DNA of 64,000 nucleotides from Fibrobacter sp. GTDB taxonomy: Bacteria > Fibrobacterota > Fibrobacteria > Fibrobacterales > Fibrobacteraceae. Under the pieces are notes generated by a model, which did not search any database, was not told the DNA's origin, and was given only the letters and a program-made list of their open reading frames with translations. This document shows positions 15,697 through 24,668 of the stretch, one piece after another. Location of the stretch: positions 1-64,000 of the forward strand of contig NZ_JAFWOM010000038.1 in NCBI RefSeq assembly GCF_017545445.1. The letters run 5' to 3'. A program made the translations under genes and the position numbers. Within the stretch, counting starts at the first letter, position 1. Each line of letters begins with the position of its first letter.

Positions 15697-17913
15697 TTAT
15701 TTTTCCAATTTGAAATACACGCCAGCAAGTGGCGGAAGCTTGATGGAAAGACTCCACTGACGGTTTTGCCACGGAACGTCTTGCGTCCAGACTTCGCCGA
15801 GGTTCCCGACATTGCTGCCGCCGAATAAACTAGAATCGGAGTTGAAGATTTCTTTCCAGGCTCCGCGAGCGGGGGCGCCCAGACGGTAATCGTTACGGAC
15901 AACCGGCGTGAAGTTGAATACGCACAAAATCATGTTGCCGTGGTCGTCTTTACGTACAAAGCTTACGATAGAGTTGTCTGCATCGTCGCACCAGATCCAT
16001 TCGAAGCCGGTGTAGTAATGGTCGATTTCCCAGAACGGCGCGTTGTCCTTGTAGATGTGGTTCAGTTCCTTCATCATGGCGAGAAGCTTGCCGTGGCTCT
16101 CCCAGCTGATGAGGTGCCAGTCGAGCGACTGCTTTTCGTTCCATTCGCGGAACTGACCGAATTCATTGCCCATGAAGTTGAGCTTCTTGCCCGGATGCGC
16201 GTACTGGAACGCGTAGGTGAGGCGGAGGTTAGCGAACTTTTGCCAGTTGTCACCCGGCATTTTGCCGAGCATGGAACCCTTGCCGTGGACCACTTCGTCG
16301 TGGCTGAAAACTTGTATGAAGTTTTCAGAATAAGCATAGACCATGCTGAACGTGAGCTGGTTGTGATGGTATTTGCGGTGGATCGGTTCGTGCTGGATGT
16401 AGCTGAGGAAATCGTTCATCCAGCCCATGTTCCACTTGTAGTGGAAGCCGAGGCCACCCTGCTCTGGCGGACGCGTGATGCTTGGGAAGCTGGTCGATTC
16501 TTCTGCGATGAGAATCGCGTGCGGAGTCAAGCGGCCCATGATGCTGTTCAAGTGCTTTAAGAATTCGAGCGTGTCGTAGTTGATGTTGCCGCCGTCTTTG
16601 TTCGGAACCCATTGGCCAGGTCCCTTGCCGTAGTCGAGGTAGAGCATCGAGGCGACCGCATCGACACGGAGGCCGTCGCAGTGGAATTCCTTGAGCCAGT
16701 ACATCGCGTTTGCAATGAGGAAGTTCTTGACTTCGTTGCGGCCCAAGTTGAAAATGTAAGTGCCCCAGTGCGGATGTTCGCCCTGACGCGGATCGGCATG
16801 CTCGTAACAAGCGGTGCCGTCGAAACGTCCGAGGGCGTGTGCGTCCTTGGGGAAGTGTGCCGGGACCCAGTCAAGAATCACGCCGATTTCGTTCTGGTGG
16901 CAGAGATCGACAAAGTGGCGGAACTGGTCGGGCGTGCCGTAGCGGCTCGTCGGGGAGTAGTAACCCGTGACTTGGTAGCCCCAGGATTCATCGAGCGGAT
17001 GTTCTGCAATCGGCAAAAATTCAACGTGCGTGTAGCCCATTTCCTTGAGGTAAGGAATGAGGCGTTCGGCAAGTTCGTCCCAGTTGAGGAAACGGTCCGG
17101 GTTCGCAGGGTCGCGGCGCCAAGAACCGGCATGGACTTCGTAAATGTTCATCGGCGAACCGAAAACCTTCGTTGCCCAGTGCGTTTTCATATAAAGGTCG
17201 TCGCCCCATTCATAACCATCGAGGTGCGTCGTGATGGAGGCTGTTGCCGGGCGGACTTCTGCAAGCTTTGCGAGCGGGTCGATTTTGACGTGCAAGTTGC
17301 CGTCGGCACCATGAATTTCGAAACGGTAAAGTTCGCCTTCGCCGAGGTTCGGAATGAAGATTTCCCAAATGCCGCTGGAGCCGAGCATGCGCATCTGGTG
17401 GCGGCGACCGTCCCAGCTGTTGAAGTTGCCTACGACAGAAACTGCATTGGCGTTCGGTGCCCAAACGGCGAAGTGAACGCCCTTGAATCCCTGGTGCTCG
17501 ATGATGTTCGCGCCAAGCTTGCGGTAAAGTTCGTAATGGGTGCCTGTCGAAATCAAGTGGCGGTCAAATTCTGAGAGAACCGGCATGAATGCGTAAGGAT
17601 CCACAACGGCGTATTCGTTGCCGTCATCTTGCTTGATAATGAGCTTGTAAAAGAACGGCTCGAATTCCATATCCAGAATGGCTTCGAAAAATCCTGTGTT
17701 GCCAAGCTTTACGAAATCGAATTCTTCGGAGCCGTCGCACGTTTCTCCGCGGACAAAGCTTGCTTGCGGCTGGTATGTGCGGATGACGGTCTTGATGCCT
17801 TTATCAGTTTCGAGAGGGTGGATGCCTAAAATGGAGAATGGGTCCTTAGTTTTGAAGTCCCAAATAGCCTGCATGTTTTCTGCGGTCAGGCTTGTAAAAT
17901 CATTCAATTCCAT
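15697..17913 (-). CDS. glgB: 1,4-alpha-glucan branching enzyme
   Basis: Forms alpha-1,6 branches in glycogen (GH13). It has 738 residues from ATG 17913 (MELNDFTSL); a GTG 12 bases upstream also opens the frame. Seen: two N-terminal beta-sandwich modules, the second a CBM48 (HFAVWAPNANAVSVVGNFNSW), then the (beta/alpha)8 barrel with DGLRVDAVASML (nucleophile Asp), ILIAEESTSFP (acid Glu) and FSHDEVVHGKGS (third catalytic Asp), and a C-terminal beta domain. glgC is also in the window (62451), 45 kb away, so the glycogen genes are dispersed. Fibrobacter is known to store large amounts of glycogen. Confidence 0.96.
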   Translation of the reverse strand: MELNDFTSLTAENMQAIWDFKTKDPFSILGIHPLETDKGIKTVIRTYQPQASFVRGETCDGSEEFDFVKLGNTGFFEAILDMEFEPFFYKLIIKQDDGNEYAVVDPYAFMPVLSEFDRHLISTGTHYELYRKLGANIIEHQGFKGVHFAVWAPNANAVSVVGNFNSWDGRRHQMRMLGSSGIWEIFIPNLGEGELYRFEIHGADGNLHVKIDPLAKLAEVRPATASITTHLDGYEWGDDLYMKTHWATKVFGSPMNIYEVHAGSWRRDPANPDRFLNWDELAERLIPYLKEMGYTHVEFLPIAEHPLDESWGYQVTGYYSPTSRYGTPDQFRHFVDLCHQNEIGVILDWVPAHFPKDAHALGRFDGTACYEHADPRQGEHPHWGTYIFNLGRNEVKNFLIANAMYWLKEFHCDGLRVDAVASMLYLDYGKGPGQWVPNKDGGNINYDTLEFLKHLNSIMGRLTPHAILIAEESTSFPSITRPPEQGGLGFHYKWNMGWMNDFLSYIQHEPIHRKYHHNQLTFSMVYAYSENFIQVFSHDEVVHGKGSMLGKMPGDNWQKFANLRLTYAFQYAHPGKKLNFMGNEFGQFREWNEKQSLDWHLISWESHGKLLAMMKELNHIYKDNAPFWEIDHYYTGFEWIWCDDADNSIVSFVRKDDHGNMILCVFNFTPVVRNDYRLGAPARGAWKEIFNSDSSLFGGSNVGNLGEVWTQDVPWQNRQWSLSIKLPPLAGVYFKLEK

Positions 17914-18313
17914 ATATGTTCTCACTTAATGTTTTAACGTAAAAAAAATAAAATAATAATTAAAAATGTGTAGGGATATTCGCTAAAATAAGGCGTTTTT
18001 ATAGAGTCTGCAATTAAATGTCTCACGATATCATAGTGACTCGTCATTCTCGACCGTCAGGGAGGGCGGACAGCACTTGGCTACTTGTTGCCTAGTGTGC
18101 ATGGTCACCTTTAGGTGGGGATCCAGTGAAGGTATGAGCTATGGGCTCGGCTAGGGTTGGTGAGCCTGTCGAACCACGTGCCTTTGGGGTATGGGCGAAC
18201 GCAATGAGTTTCGTATCAGTGAGGGAGGACTTGTAATAATCGATGGTTGTTCATTGGTTGAATATTGATGAATTGTTTGTCGGGGGGAGGTGCTTTTTGT
18301 ATCTTGCTAAATC
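17914..18313. other. Intergenic region with degenerate REP-like sequence
   Basis: About 400 bases without a convincing gene. The glgB promoter side (17930-18000) is A-rich. From 18040 to 18200 there are decayed copies of the REP-like family (GTCATTCTCGACC..., GGGATCCAGTGAAGG, GTGAGCCTGTCGAACCACGTG). A TATCTT box at 18299-18304 lies nine bases before the next ATG. Confidence 0.5.
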
Positions 18314-19018
18314 ATGGACAACGCTATAATGGATTCCTTGATGAAATCTTTGAGAAAAATCTTTTTTGTTTTGATTACTTTGTTGTTAGTGTCTTGTTGC
18401 TCTTTTATGTATTCTTCGACGCCTCCGTATGATACTTCTGAACAATGGCGAAACGAAGTTAATCAACGTGAAAAAATTAAGTTCCGGGTTGTAGCCCCAG
18501 GAGAGCAGAATGAAGATGCTTTGTGGGTGATCAGAAGAATGTCGGAATTGCTAAATAAATCGGGGACTTTTTACTGTTTTTTATGCCGTAATCTCTCAAG
18601 TTATGAATTTTCATTTGTGGATGCTTTTGAAGAGGACTACAATCATCAAGATTATGTGCAAAAGCAGTATGCTTATAAAGATCAAAATCCTGAAGAGCGT
18701 TACTATCGCGATGCTTTTTACTTAAAAGTGGATGCTTTGGATCCAGAACATTTTTTGGTAAGGGATACGACCATAAGTTATTATGTCCCTAAAGAACTTG
18801 AGAAAAATGAGGCTCATGTTTTTACCATCGCTTTTACAAAATGCGATGTAAAGGGTAATGATCGTGATTTTCATTTTGATTGCCGTTATTCAATCTGGGA
18901 TTCAAAGAATGAGGCGTTCTATGCTAGAGGTCGCTTGGGACAATATTCAGGTATGACCAAATTTGATGTAGCGAGCAATATGGCCGATCATTTGGCGATA
19001 GCTCTTGGCCTACGTTAG
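18314..19018 (+). CDS. Lipoprotein of unknown function
   Basis: Up to 234 residues. Signal-peptide logic favours the internal ATG at 18341 (MKSLRKIFFVLITLLLVSCC), with a lipobox LLLVSC; the outer ATG at 18314 sits just behind a -10-like TATCTT, so a leaderless start there is possible. The mature part is rich in Tyr, Asp and Glu, with CFLCRNLSS and FHFDCRYSIWDSKNEAFYARG segments and no domain I recognise. The nearest neighbour downstream is a FISUMP lipoprotein 24 bases away, so the two are likely cotranscribed. Confidence 0.75.
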   Translation: MDNAIMDSLMKSLRKIFFVLITLLLVSCCSFMYSSTPPYDTSEQWRNEVNQREKIKFRVVAPGEQNEDALWVIRRMSELLNKSGTFYCFLCRNLSSYEFSFVDAFEEDYNHQDYVQKQYAYKDQNPEERYYRDAFYLKVDALDPEHFLVRDTTISYYVPKELEKNEAHVFTIAFTKCDVKGNDRDFHFDCRYSIWDSKNEAFYARGRLGQYSGMTKFDVASNMADHLAIALGLR

Positions 19019-19042
19019 ACGGGCTTTACTACATTTGCAGCC

Positions 19043-20659
19043 ATGAAAACGTTTGAAAAAATTTCCTTGGCCGCGTATGTCGCTGTGCTTTCTTCTGTCT
19101 TGAGTTTGTTTATCGCTTGCAGTGATGACTCCGGCAGTAATTCTAATTCCAACAACGGGGAGAGAGGGGCTGTCGAATGTTCCGATGATTTGGATGAAGC
19201 TCGTCTTTTCTTGATGAAATCGCAAACTTATTATGTCTGCGTCGATGGCAAATTGGTGCCTGTAAATGGAATTTCGTCGTCTAGCGAAAAGTCAAAGTCC
19301 TCTTCTAGCATTAAATCGAAATCATCTTCGAGTGTGAAAAAAGCTGCTTCATCCAGTGCCAAAGCGAAATCATCTTCAAGCGTAAAAACTGCTGCGTCGT
19401 CCAGTGCCAAAGCGAAGTCGTCTTCGAGTGTAAAAACGGTTGCGTCGTCCGATGCTAAAGCGAAGTCGTCTTCGAGTGTAAAAACGGTAGCGTCGTCCGA
19501 TGCTAAAGCGAAATCGTCTTCAAGCATAAAAACGGCTGCGTCATCTGATGCCAAAGCAAAATCGTCTTCAAGCGTAAAAACTGCTGCGTCGTCCAGTGCC
19601 AAAGCAAAATCATCTTCAAGCGTAAAAACTGCTGTGTCGTCCAGTGCCAAGGCGAAATCGTCTTCAAGCGTAAAAGTGGCTGCTTCTAGTTCATCGGAAA
19701 AAATTTCTGCAAAGTCGAGCAGTTCTATTTATCTCACTCTTTGGAGCTGCGATGAAAATTTAGAAGGCTCGTACATTTACCTCGAAGATACGAAACAGTA
19801 TTTTGTTTGCAATAATTCCGAATGGAAAGAAACCGATAAGGCGGATCTCGATCTCGATAAAATTCATTGTACAGGTTCCTCTAACGATTCTGTAAGCTGT
19901 TTTGTGGATTTGTCTAGCAGTTCTGCGGAGTCTTCGTCAAGTGTCAAAGAGTTTGATGTTTCAGTAGGGGATTCTTTTACGGATGCTCGTGACAAGCAGG
20001 TCTATAAGCAAGTTCTTATTGGCAATCAGTTGTGGATGGCTCAGAATTTGAACTACAAAACATCGACGAGCGTTTGTCCGCAAGACAGCTTAGGCTCGTA
20101 CTGCGACGAGTATGGCAGACTTTATCCGTACGATGACGAAAATTATCGTGTTGTTTTGAATGATGATTTGTGCCCTGCGGGTTGGGCGATTCCTTCGGAA
20201 AATCAGTGGTTAGAACTTTTAAGATTTGTTGAAGCGAACAATGGCGGCGAAGGCGTTGGCAAGAGCCTCAAATCCAAGAATGGTTGGTTTTCTGCAGGGT
20301 CTGTTTATAAGCCGGATGCTGGCACGGCTAGGATTGCTGTTGCGAGTGGCGATGATGCGTTTGGCTTTACGGCGCTCCCTGCCGGTAGCCGCTGGGGCGA
20401 TGAAATTTACACGCATGACGAGACTCGTTTTTGGACCAAATCAACCAAGCGCCTGTATGATGATTTCCATAAAGGACCATTCTACTATGTGGGTTACAAA
20501 TTGTCGTTTGATTCAGATGATGTGAAAGTCGATTCTAGCAGCTATGCTTCGAAAGGATTTTCTATCCGCTGCATCAATATGAATTATGGCGTGGGAATTT
20601 ATGAAGGGTACTGCACCGAAGATCGTGATGGCGAGATGGTTAATATCCATGGCGATTAG
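19043..20659 (+). CDS. FISUMP lipoprotein with Ser-rich repeats, 5' part of a frameshifted gene
   Basis: 538 residues before a premature stop. The signal peptide ends LFIAC; it is followed by a YYVCVDGKLVP module, about 140 residues of Ser/Lys/Ala repeats, a second YFVCNNSEWKETD module, then a FISUMP domain (KQVYKQVLIGNQLWMAQNLNY, CPAGWAIPS, FGFTALPAG, SIRCINMNYG). After this the frame enters a third Cys module (YEGYCTEDRDGEMVNIHGD) and stops at TAG 20657. The next frame continues at once with LAICDKGLWRSANARE, so the stop comes from loss of one T in GATTTAGCC. As written the product lacks the C-terminal Cys modules and second FISUMP domain. Confidence 0.85.
   Translation: MKTFEKISLAAYVAVLSSVLSLFIACSDDSGSNSNSNNGERGAVECSDDLDEARLFLMKSQTYYVCVDGKLVPVNGISSSSEKSKSSSSIKSKSSSSVKKAASSSAKAKSSSSVKTAASSSAKAKSSSSVKTVASSDAKAKSSSSVKTVASSDAKAKSSSSIKTAASSDAKAKSSSSVKTAASSSAKAKSSSSVKTAVSSSAKAKSSSSVKVAASSSSEKISAKSSSSIYLTLWSCDENLEGSYIYLEDTKQYFVCNNSEWKETDKADLDLDKIHCTGSSNDSVSCFVDLSSSSAESSSSVKEFDVSVGDSFTDARDKQVYKQVLIGNQLWMAQNLNYKTSTSVCPQDSLGSYCDEYGRLYPYDDENYRVVLNDDLCPAGWAIPSENQWLELLRFVEANNGGEGVGKSLKSKNGWFSAGSVYKPDAGTARIAVASGDDAFGFTALPAGSRWGDEIYTHDETRFWTKSTKRLYDDFHKGPFYYVGYKLSFDSDDVKVDSSSYASKGFSIRCINMNYGVGIYEGYCTEDRDGEMVNIHGD
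19270..19690 (+). repeat. 48-bp tandem repeats coding for a Ser/Lys/Ala linker
   Basis: About eight imperfect 48-base units encode KSSSSVKTAASSSAK-like 16-residue repeats. Unit length is constant and silent as well as missense changes separate the copies. Such low-complexity DNA is prone to slippage and copy-number change. Confidence 0.85.
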
Positions 20660-22044
20660 CCATTTGCGATAAAGGTCTCTGGCGGTCTGCGAATGCTCGC
20701 GAAGTCTCGCTAGGAATTTGCGATGATAGTAAAGAAGGGAAGTCCAAGGCTTTCTTGGATTCGTCTCTGAATCAAAGTTCTTATGAAAATATGGAATACT
20801 ACACGTGTGAAAACGCTCGTTGGCGTACGGCGACAGAAAAAGAAATTCAAGTTGCTGCGGTTGAAGCTGACTATGGTGCTTGTGACGCTCAAAAGTATAA
20901 TATGAAATCTCCTGCAAATTACTACGATACAAAGAATAGACGCTTTACGTCGGCCTTGCTTATCTGCGATAAGGACGGATGGAGAGAACCTTCGGATATT
21001 GAACGTGATCTTGGATTGTGCTATCTGAATAAAGTAGGTACGATAGATGCTTACGGTTATGGTTATCCGCGAAAATATGCAGTCTGCGAAAAAAGCGGTT
21101 GGCGTGAAGCGACTTTGCAAGAAGAAATGGATTACCGTTTTGGCGAATGTGCTGCCAAGAGTCAGGATTCCATGGTGTTCCGTGGCGATGCGTACTACCT
21201 CTGCAACCGCAAGGTTTGGCGCAAAATCACTGTTGAAGAAAATATGAAGGGCTTGCCTTGCGTCATGAACAATAAATTGGTGAGCGGCAATTACTATGGA
21301 TACTATGTATGCAAAGCGGATTCCTTGGTGCCTGCAAGTGGCAACGAAATTTATTTGGATAAAGGATGCTCTAGCATCAACGAAGGCGATTCTGTGTTCA
21401 ATAAGCAAAATGGTGTTGCCTACGATTACTACAAATGCATTGATGGCGTTTGGAAACGTTATGACAACGTAGATTCGACTGCTTTTGGAAAAGTCAAGGA
21501 TGAACGTGACGGGCAAACTTACCGCACGATTAAGATTGGCGAACAGACTTGGCTTGCAGAAAATTTGAACTACGAAATGGAAGAGGGGAGTTACTGCTAT
21601 AGAGATTCCTCCAAATACTGCGAAATATATGGCCGACTTTACAGCCAAGAAGCTGCATGGACTGCATGCCCTGCTGGGTGGCATTTGCCAAGCAATTATG
21701 AATGGGAAGATTTGCCCGATTCTACGAAATCTATTCTAGACTTGAGAGATTTTTCTTGGGACGGTTCGAATAAGTATGGGTTCTCGGCGTTGCCGGCAGG
21801 CTATGGAACTCAACTTTCTGAATACCGTTCTCTTGAAGAATATGCAGGATGGTGGACTTCGACAAATTATTCTTCGACGAACGGCTATATTTTTGGCGTG
21901 ATGTCGAATGGTAAAAAGCTTTATAATTACAATAAGTATTATCGGTTCTCGGTCCGCTGTGTTTTGGATGTTGTGGTTGAATCTAGGGATACGACTACGG
22001 TGGTTAATCCGAAATCGGATACAACTACGGTGATGGACCCGTAA
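20656..22044 (+). pseudogene. 3' part of the frameshifted two-domain FISUMP gene
   Basis: Open reading without its own signal peptide or ribosome site; the first plausible in-frame starts are a TTG at 20755 and ATG codons beyond it. It carries about six repeats of a module of form xxCxKxxWRxAxxxE...C (ICDKGLWRSA, TCENARWRTA, ICDKDGWREP, VCEKSGWREA, LCNRKVWRKI, KCIDGVWKRY), then a second FISUMP domain (DGQTYRTIKIGEQTWLAENLNYE, YGRLYSQEAA, CPAGWHLPS, FSALPAG, WWTSTN, FSVRCVLD) and a TTTVV/TTTVMDP tail. With the upstream part it would make one lipoprotein of roughly 1000 residues. Confidence 0.82.
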
Positions 22045-22080
22045 TGATAAGGTGAAGTTTTATTTGTAATAGGAGATTGT

Positions 22081-22512
22081 ATGGCTGTAGCGATGGAAGA
22101 AAATGCTAACCCGATGAAGTTTGAAAAGCTTTTCAAGGTTATGCCTGAAATGATTGACGATAACAAGCACATGAACAATGTGTGGGCCGTGCAGTGGGTT
22201 CAAGATATTTCGATTGCTCATTCTGATTCTGTCGGTGCGACGGATGTCATGTATCAGCTCGGTTGCGGCTGGATGATCCACACGCAGTTTGTGGAATACA
22301 AAAATCAGGCTTTTCTGGGCGACGAAATTCGCGGAACGACGTGGGTCGCTAGTTACAGCAAAGTGATGAGTGTTCGCAAGTGCCGCTTTGAACGCGTGTC
22401 CGATGGCAAGGTCGTCTTTGAATCGGAGACGCAATGGGTGCTGATGGACATGAAACGTGGCCGCCCCTTTGCTATTCCGCAAGAAATCAAAGACCGCTTC
22501 CAAGTGAAATAG
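22081..22512 (+). CDS. Acyl-CoA thioesterase, hot-dog fold (4HBT-like)
   Basis: 143 residues. Hot-dog thioesterase with the family signature MIDDNKHMNNVWAVQWVQD (Asp and His as in D-xx-x-H-x-NN) and the central strand GDEIRGTTWVASYSKVMSVRKCRFERV. It hydrolyses acyl-CoA or acyl-ACP thioesters; the chain specificity cannot be read. AGGAG (from 22070) fits ATG 22081. The upstream lipoprotein gene ends 36 bases before, so read-through is possible. It converges on the aldehyde dehydrogenase gene, and both enzymes would act on fatty-acyl derivatives, but no functional link is proven. Confidence 0.85.
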   Translation: MAVAMEENANPMKFEKLFKVMPEMIDDNKHMNNVWAVQWVQDISIAHSDSVGATDVMYQLGCGWMIHTQFVEYKNQAFLGDEIRGTTWVASYSKVMSVRKCRFERVSDGKVVFESETQWVLMDMKRGRPFAIPQEIKDRFQVK

Positions 22513-22560
22513 GTTGTAGGTGTTAGGTCTTAGGGTTTAGGTTTTAGGGTTTTGGTTGTT
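22511..22560. repeat. Half of a composite repeat (TTAGG units)
   Basis: GGTTGTAGGTGTTAGG... then TTTAGGTTTTAGGGTTTTGG: tandem degenerate TTAGG-like units after the thioesterase stop. The complementary arm is missing here. Confidence 0.6.
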
Positions 22561-22579
22561 GCGACGGCATCGCGGCGTG

Positions 22580-24040
22580 TTAAATTGATTTAATCCATCG
22601 CAGAACTTTCTCGGTGATGCTTTGGATCTTTTCGTGCATGCTTCGGTGTGTACCGTCTTGGTTGGAGTAGGGGGGATGGAAAAATATCACGGCATCGACG
22701 CCTTTTTGCTCCATGATGTTGCGTTCGTGGCTGAACGCTTTGAATCCGTAAAAACCGTGGTAATTGCCGGTTCCGCTCATGCCGACACCGCCGAACGGTA
22801 CATCTAAATTCTCGATTTGGATAATGGTGTTGTTGACGCATGTGGAGCCGGAAGTGGTTTCGCTAAGCACACGGTCGATGTTGCGTTGTGACTTTCCGAA
22901 AATGTAGAGTGCGAGCGGCTTTGGACGGTTTTGAATAAATGCAATTGCTTCGTCTAGCGTTTTGTAGGCGACAATCGGGAGTATTGGCCCGAAAATTTCG
23001 CTCTTCATGATTTCCATGTCGTGCGTGACGTTTGTGAGGACTGTGATGGGCGTGTAGCAGTTTTCGATATCGCACGTACCTCCAATGACTTGTGTTGCCC
23101 CTTTGGCGATGGCATCTTGGAGGAGTGCTGCGTGTCGTGCAGTGGCCTTTTTGTCGATGATGTGAACAAAGTCTATGCTTTCGAATCGTTCCGCTTCGGT
23201 GTTGCCGTACATGTGCTGGATTTCTTGTGCAAAAGCCTCTACAAATTCCTGTACTTTATCTTCGGGACAAAGGGCGTAATCGGGGGCGATGCAGGTCTGG
23301 CCTGCGTTCAGGCACTTGCCCCAGGCGATTTGCTTGATGTGCTTTTCGATGTTTATATCGGGGAGTAAAATTGCAGGCGATTTGCCGCCGAGTTCAAGCG
23401 TGATGCTCGCATGTACTTTTGCAGCCATTTCTGCAATGTGAGCACCGACTTTTGGACTCCCTGTAAAGAAAATATGGTCAAAAGGTAACGCTAAGAGTTT
23501 GTCTCCAATTTCGGCTCCGTCGCCTTCTACGAGTGCAATTTCGTTTTCGGGGAAAGTGCTTCTGAAAAGTTTCACCAGAAACGCACTGACGTGTGGCGTC
23601 TTGTGCGAAGGTTTCGCGATAATCACGTTGCCAGCTGCAATAGCTGAAATAATTGGATTCACAAGCAGCAAAAATGGATAATTCCATGGTGCAAAAATGA
23701 GGACGCGACCTTTAGGCTCGTAATGGAGCCTGCTCCGGGTTGTTGGCAAAAAGAACTCGCGACTTGCTTTTTTGTCTTTCATCCAACGTTTCAAGTGGCT
23801 GATGTTGTAATCGATTTCTTCGACGGCTGGGAATATTTCGGTAAGCCTAGCCTCGAATTTTGGCTTGTGAAAGTCCTGCCAAACGGCTTCGTAAAATTCA
23901 TTTTGACTTTGGACAATGGCGGCCCGGAGCTTCTTCAGCTTTTGAATGCGTTCTTGGGCTGTCGTTTGAGCAATTTTCCAACGGTTTTGCCCTTGCTCTT
24001 CGAAAATTCGTTCAATGTCATTTGCGTTTATTTCTTTCAT
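22580..24040 (-). CDS. Aldehyde dehydrogenase family protein (class 3-like)
   Basis: NAD(P)-dependent oxidation of aldehydes to acids. It has 486 residues from ATG 24040 (MKEINANDIERIF), which removes an unlikely MSTIKK leader. Seen: PWNYPFLLLVNPIISAIAAGN, the catalytic Glu in ELGGKSP, the catalytic Cys in NAGQTCIAPDY, and VNNTIIQIENLDVPFGGVGMSGTGNYHGFYGF. The short N-terminus and the C-terminal segment after SFSHERNI are as in fatty or long-chain class 3 enzymes, but the substrate is not certain. The ribosome site is weak (ACAGAAC). Divergent from the gamma-carbonic anhydrase gene 112 bases away. Confidence 0.9.
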   Translation of the reverse strand: MKEINANDIERIFEEQGQNRWKIAQTTAQERIQKLKKLRAAIVQSQNEFYEAVWQDFHKPKFEARLTEIFPAVEEIDYNISHLKRWMKDKKASREFFLPTTRSRLHYEPKGRVLIFAPWNYPFLLLVNPIISAIAAGNVIIAKPSHKTPHVSAFLVKLFRSTFPENEIALVEGDGAEIGDKLLALPFDHIFFTGSPKVGAHIAEMAAKVHASITLELGGKSPAILLPDINIEKHIKQIAWGKCLNAGQTCIAPDYALCPEDKVQEFVEAFAQEIQHMYGNTEAERFESIDFVHIIDKKATARHAALLQDAIAKGATQVIGGTCDIENCYTPITVLTNVTHDMEIMKSEIFGPILPIVAYKTLDEAIAFIQNRPKPLALYIFGKSQRNIDRVLSETTSGSTCVNNTIIQIENLDVPFGGVGMSGTGNYHGFYGFKAFSHERNIMEQKGVDAVIFFHPPYSNQDGTHRSMHEKIQSITEKVLRWIKSI

Positions 24041-24152
24041 GTTCTGTAAAATAGCACATATTTTTTTTATTGTTGACAATCCGTCATTAAAACATTGCTT
24101 TTTTAAAAGATACGGTGTATCTATTTTTGATTTAATTTTGTAAATTGAAAAT

Positions 24153-24668
24153 ATGGCTTCCTTAATTAAGTATAAAGGTAAAACGCCTCAAGTAGGCGAG
24201 CGGGTCTTTTTGGCCGAAGGTGCTTGCTTGGTGGGCGATGTAAGCGTAGGCGATGATTCGTCGGTGTTTTATAATGCTGTTTTGCGAGGCGATTTGGCCG
24301 AAATCAAAATCGGTAAGCGCACGAATATTCAAGATAATGTGAGTATCCATGTCTCGACAGGGGTCGGTGTGAACATCGGCGACGAAGTGACTGTTGGTCA
24401 TGGAGCGGTGCTTCATGGTTGCACGATTGAAGATAACGTTCTCGTAGGCATGGGAGCGATTATCATGGATGGTGCCCTCATCATGAAAAATTGCATTGTT
24501 GGTGCTGGTGCTCTTGTGACTGCCGGAAAGAATTTCCCAGAAGGTTCGCTTGTGATGGGTTCCCCTGCACATATTGTTCGAACTTTGACTGCTGATGAAA
24601 TCAAGAATGTAAAGATTGGCGTTGAACACTACTTGGACGCAAAGGATGAACTGTTAAAAAATGTATAA
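24153..24668 (+). CDS. Gamma-carbonic-anhydrase-like left-handed beta-helix protein
   Basis: 171 residues of hexapeptide-repeat beta-helix (GxxxxVGD.S.V..NAV) followed by a C-terminal helix. The zinc-binding His residues are in place: VSIHVST (first), TVGHGAVLHGC (second and third). It matches YrdA/PaaY proteins, some of which hydrate CO2. The reaction is not certain, as many members have lost activity. Its stop overlaps the dagK start by eight bases, so the two are co-translated. Confidence 0.88.
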   Translation: MASLIKYKGKTPQVGERVFLAEGACLVGDVSVGDDSSVFYNAVLRGDLAEIKIGKRTNIQDNVSIHVSTGVGVNIGDEVTVGHGAVLHGCTIEDNVLVGMGAIIMDGALIMKNCIVGAGALVTAGKNFPEGSLVMGSPAHIVRTLTADEIKNVKIGVEHYLDAKDELLKNV

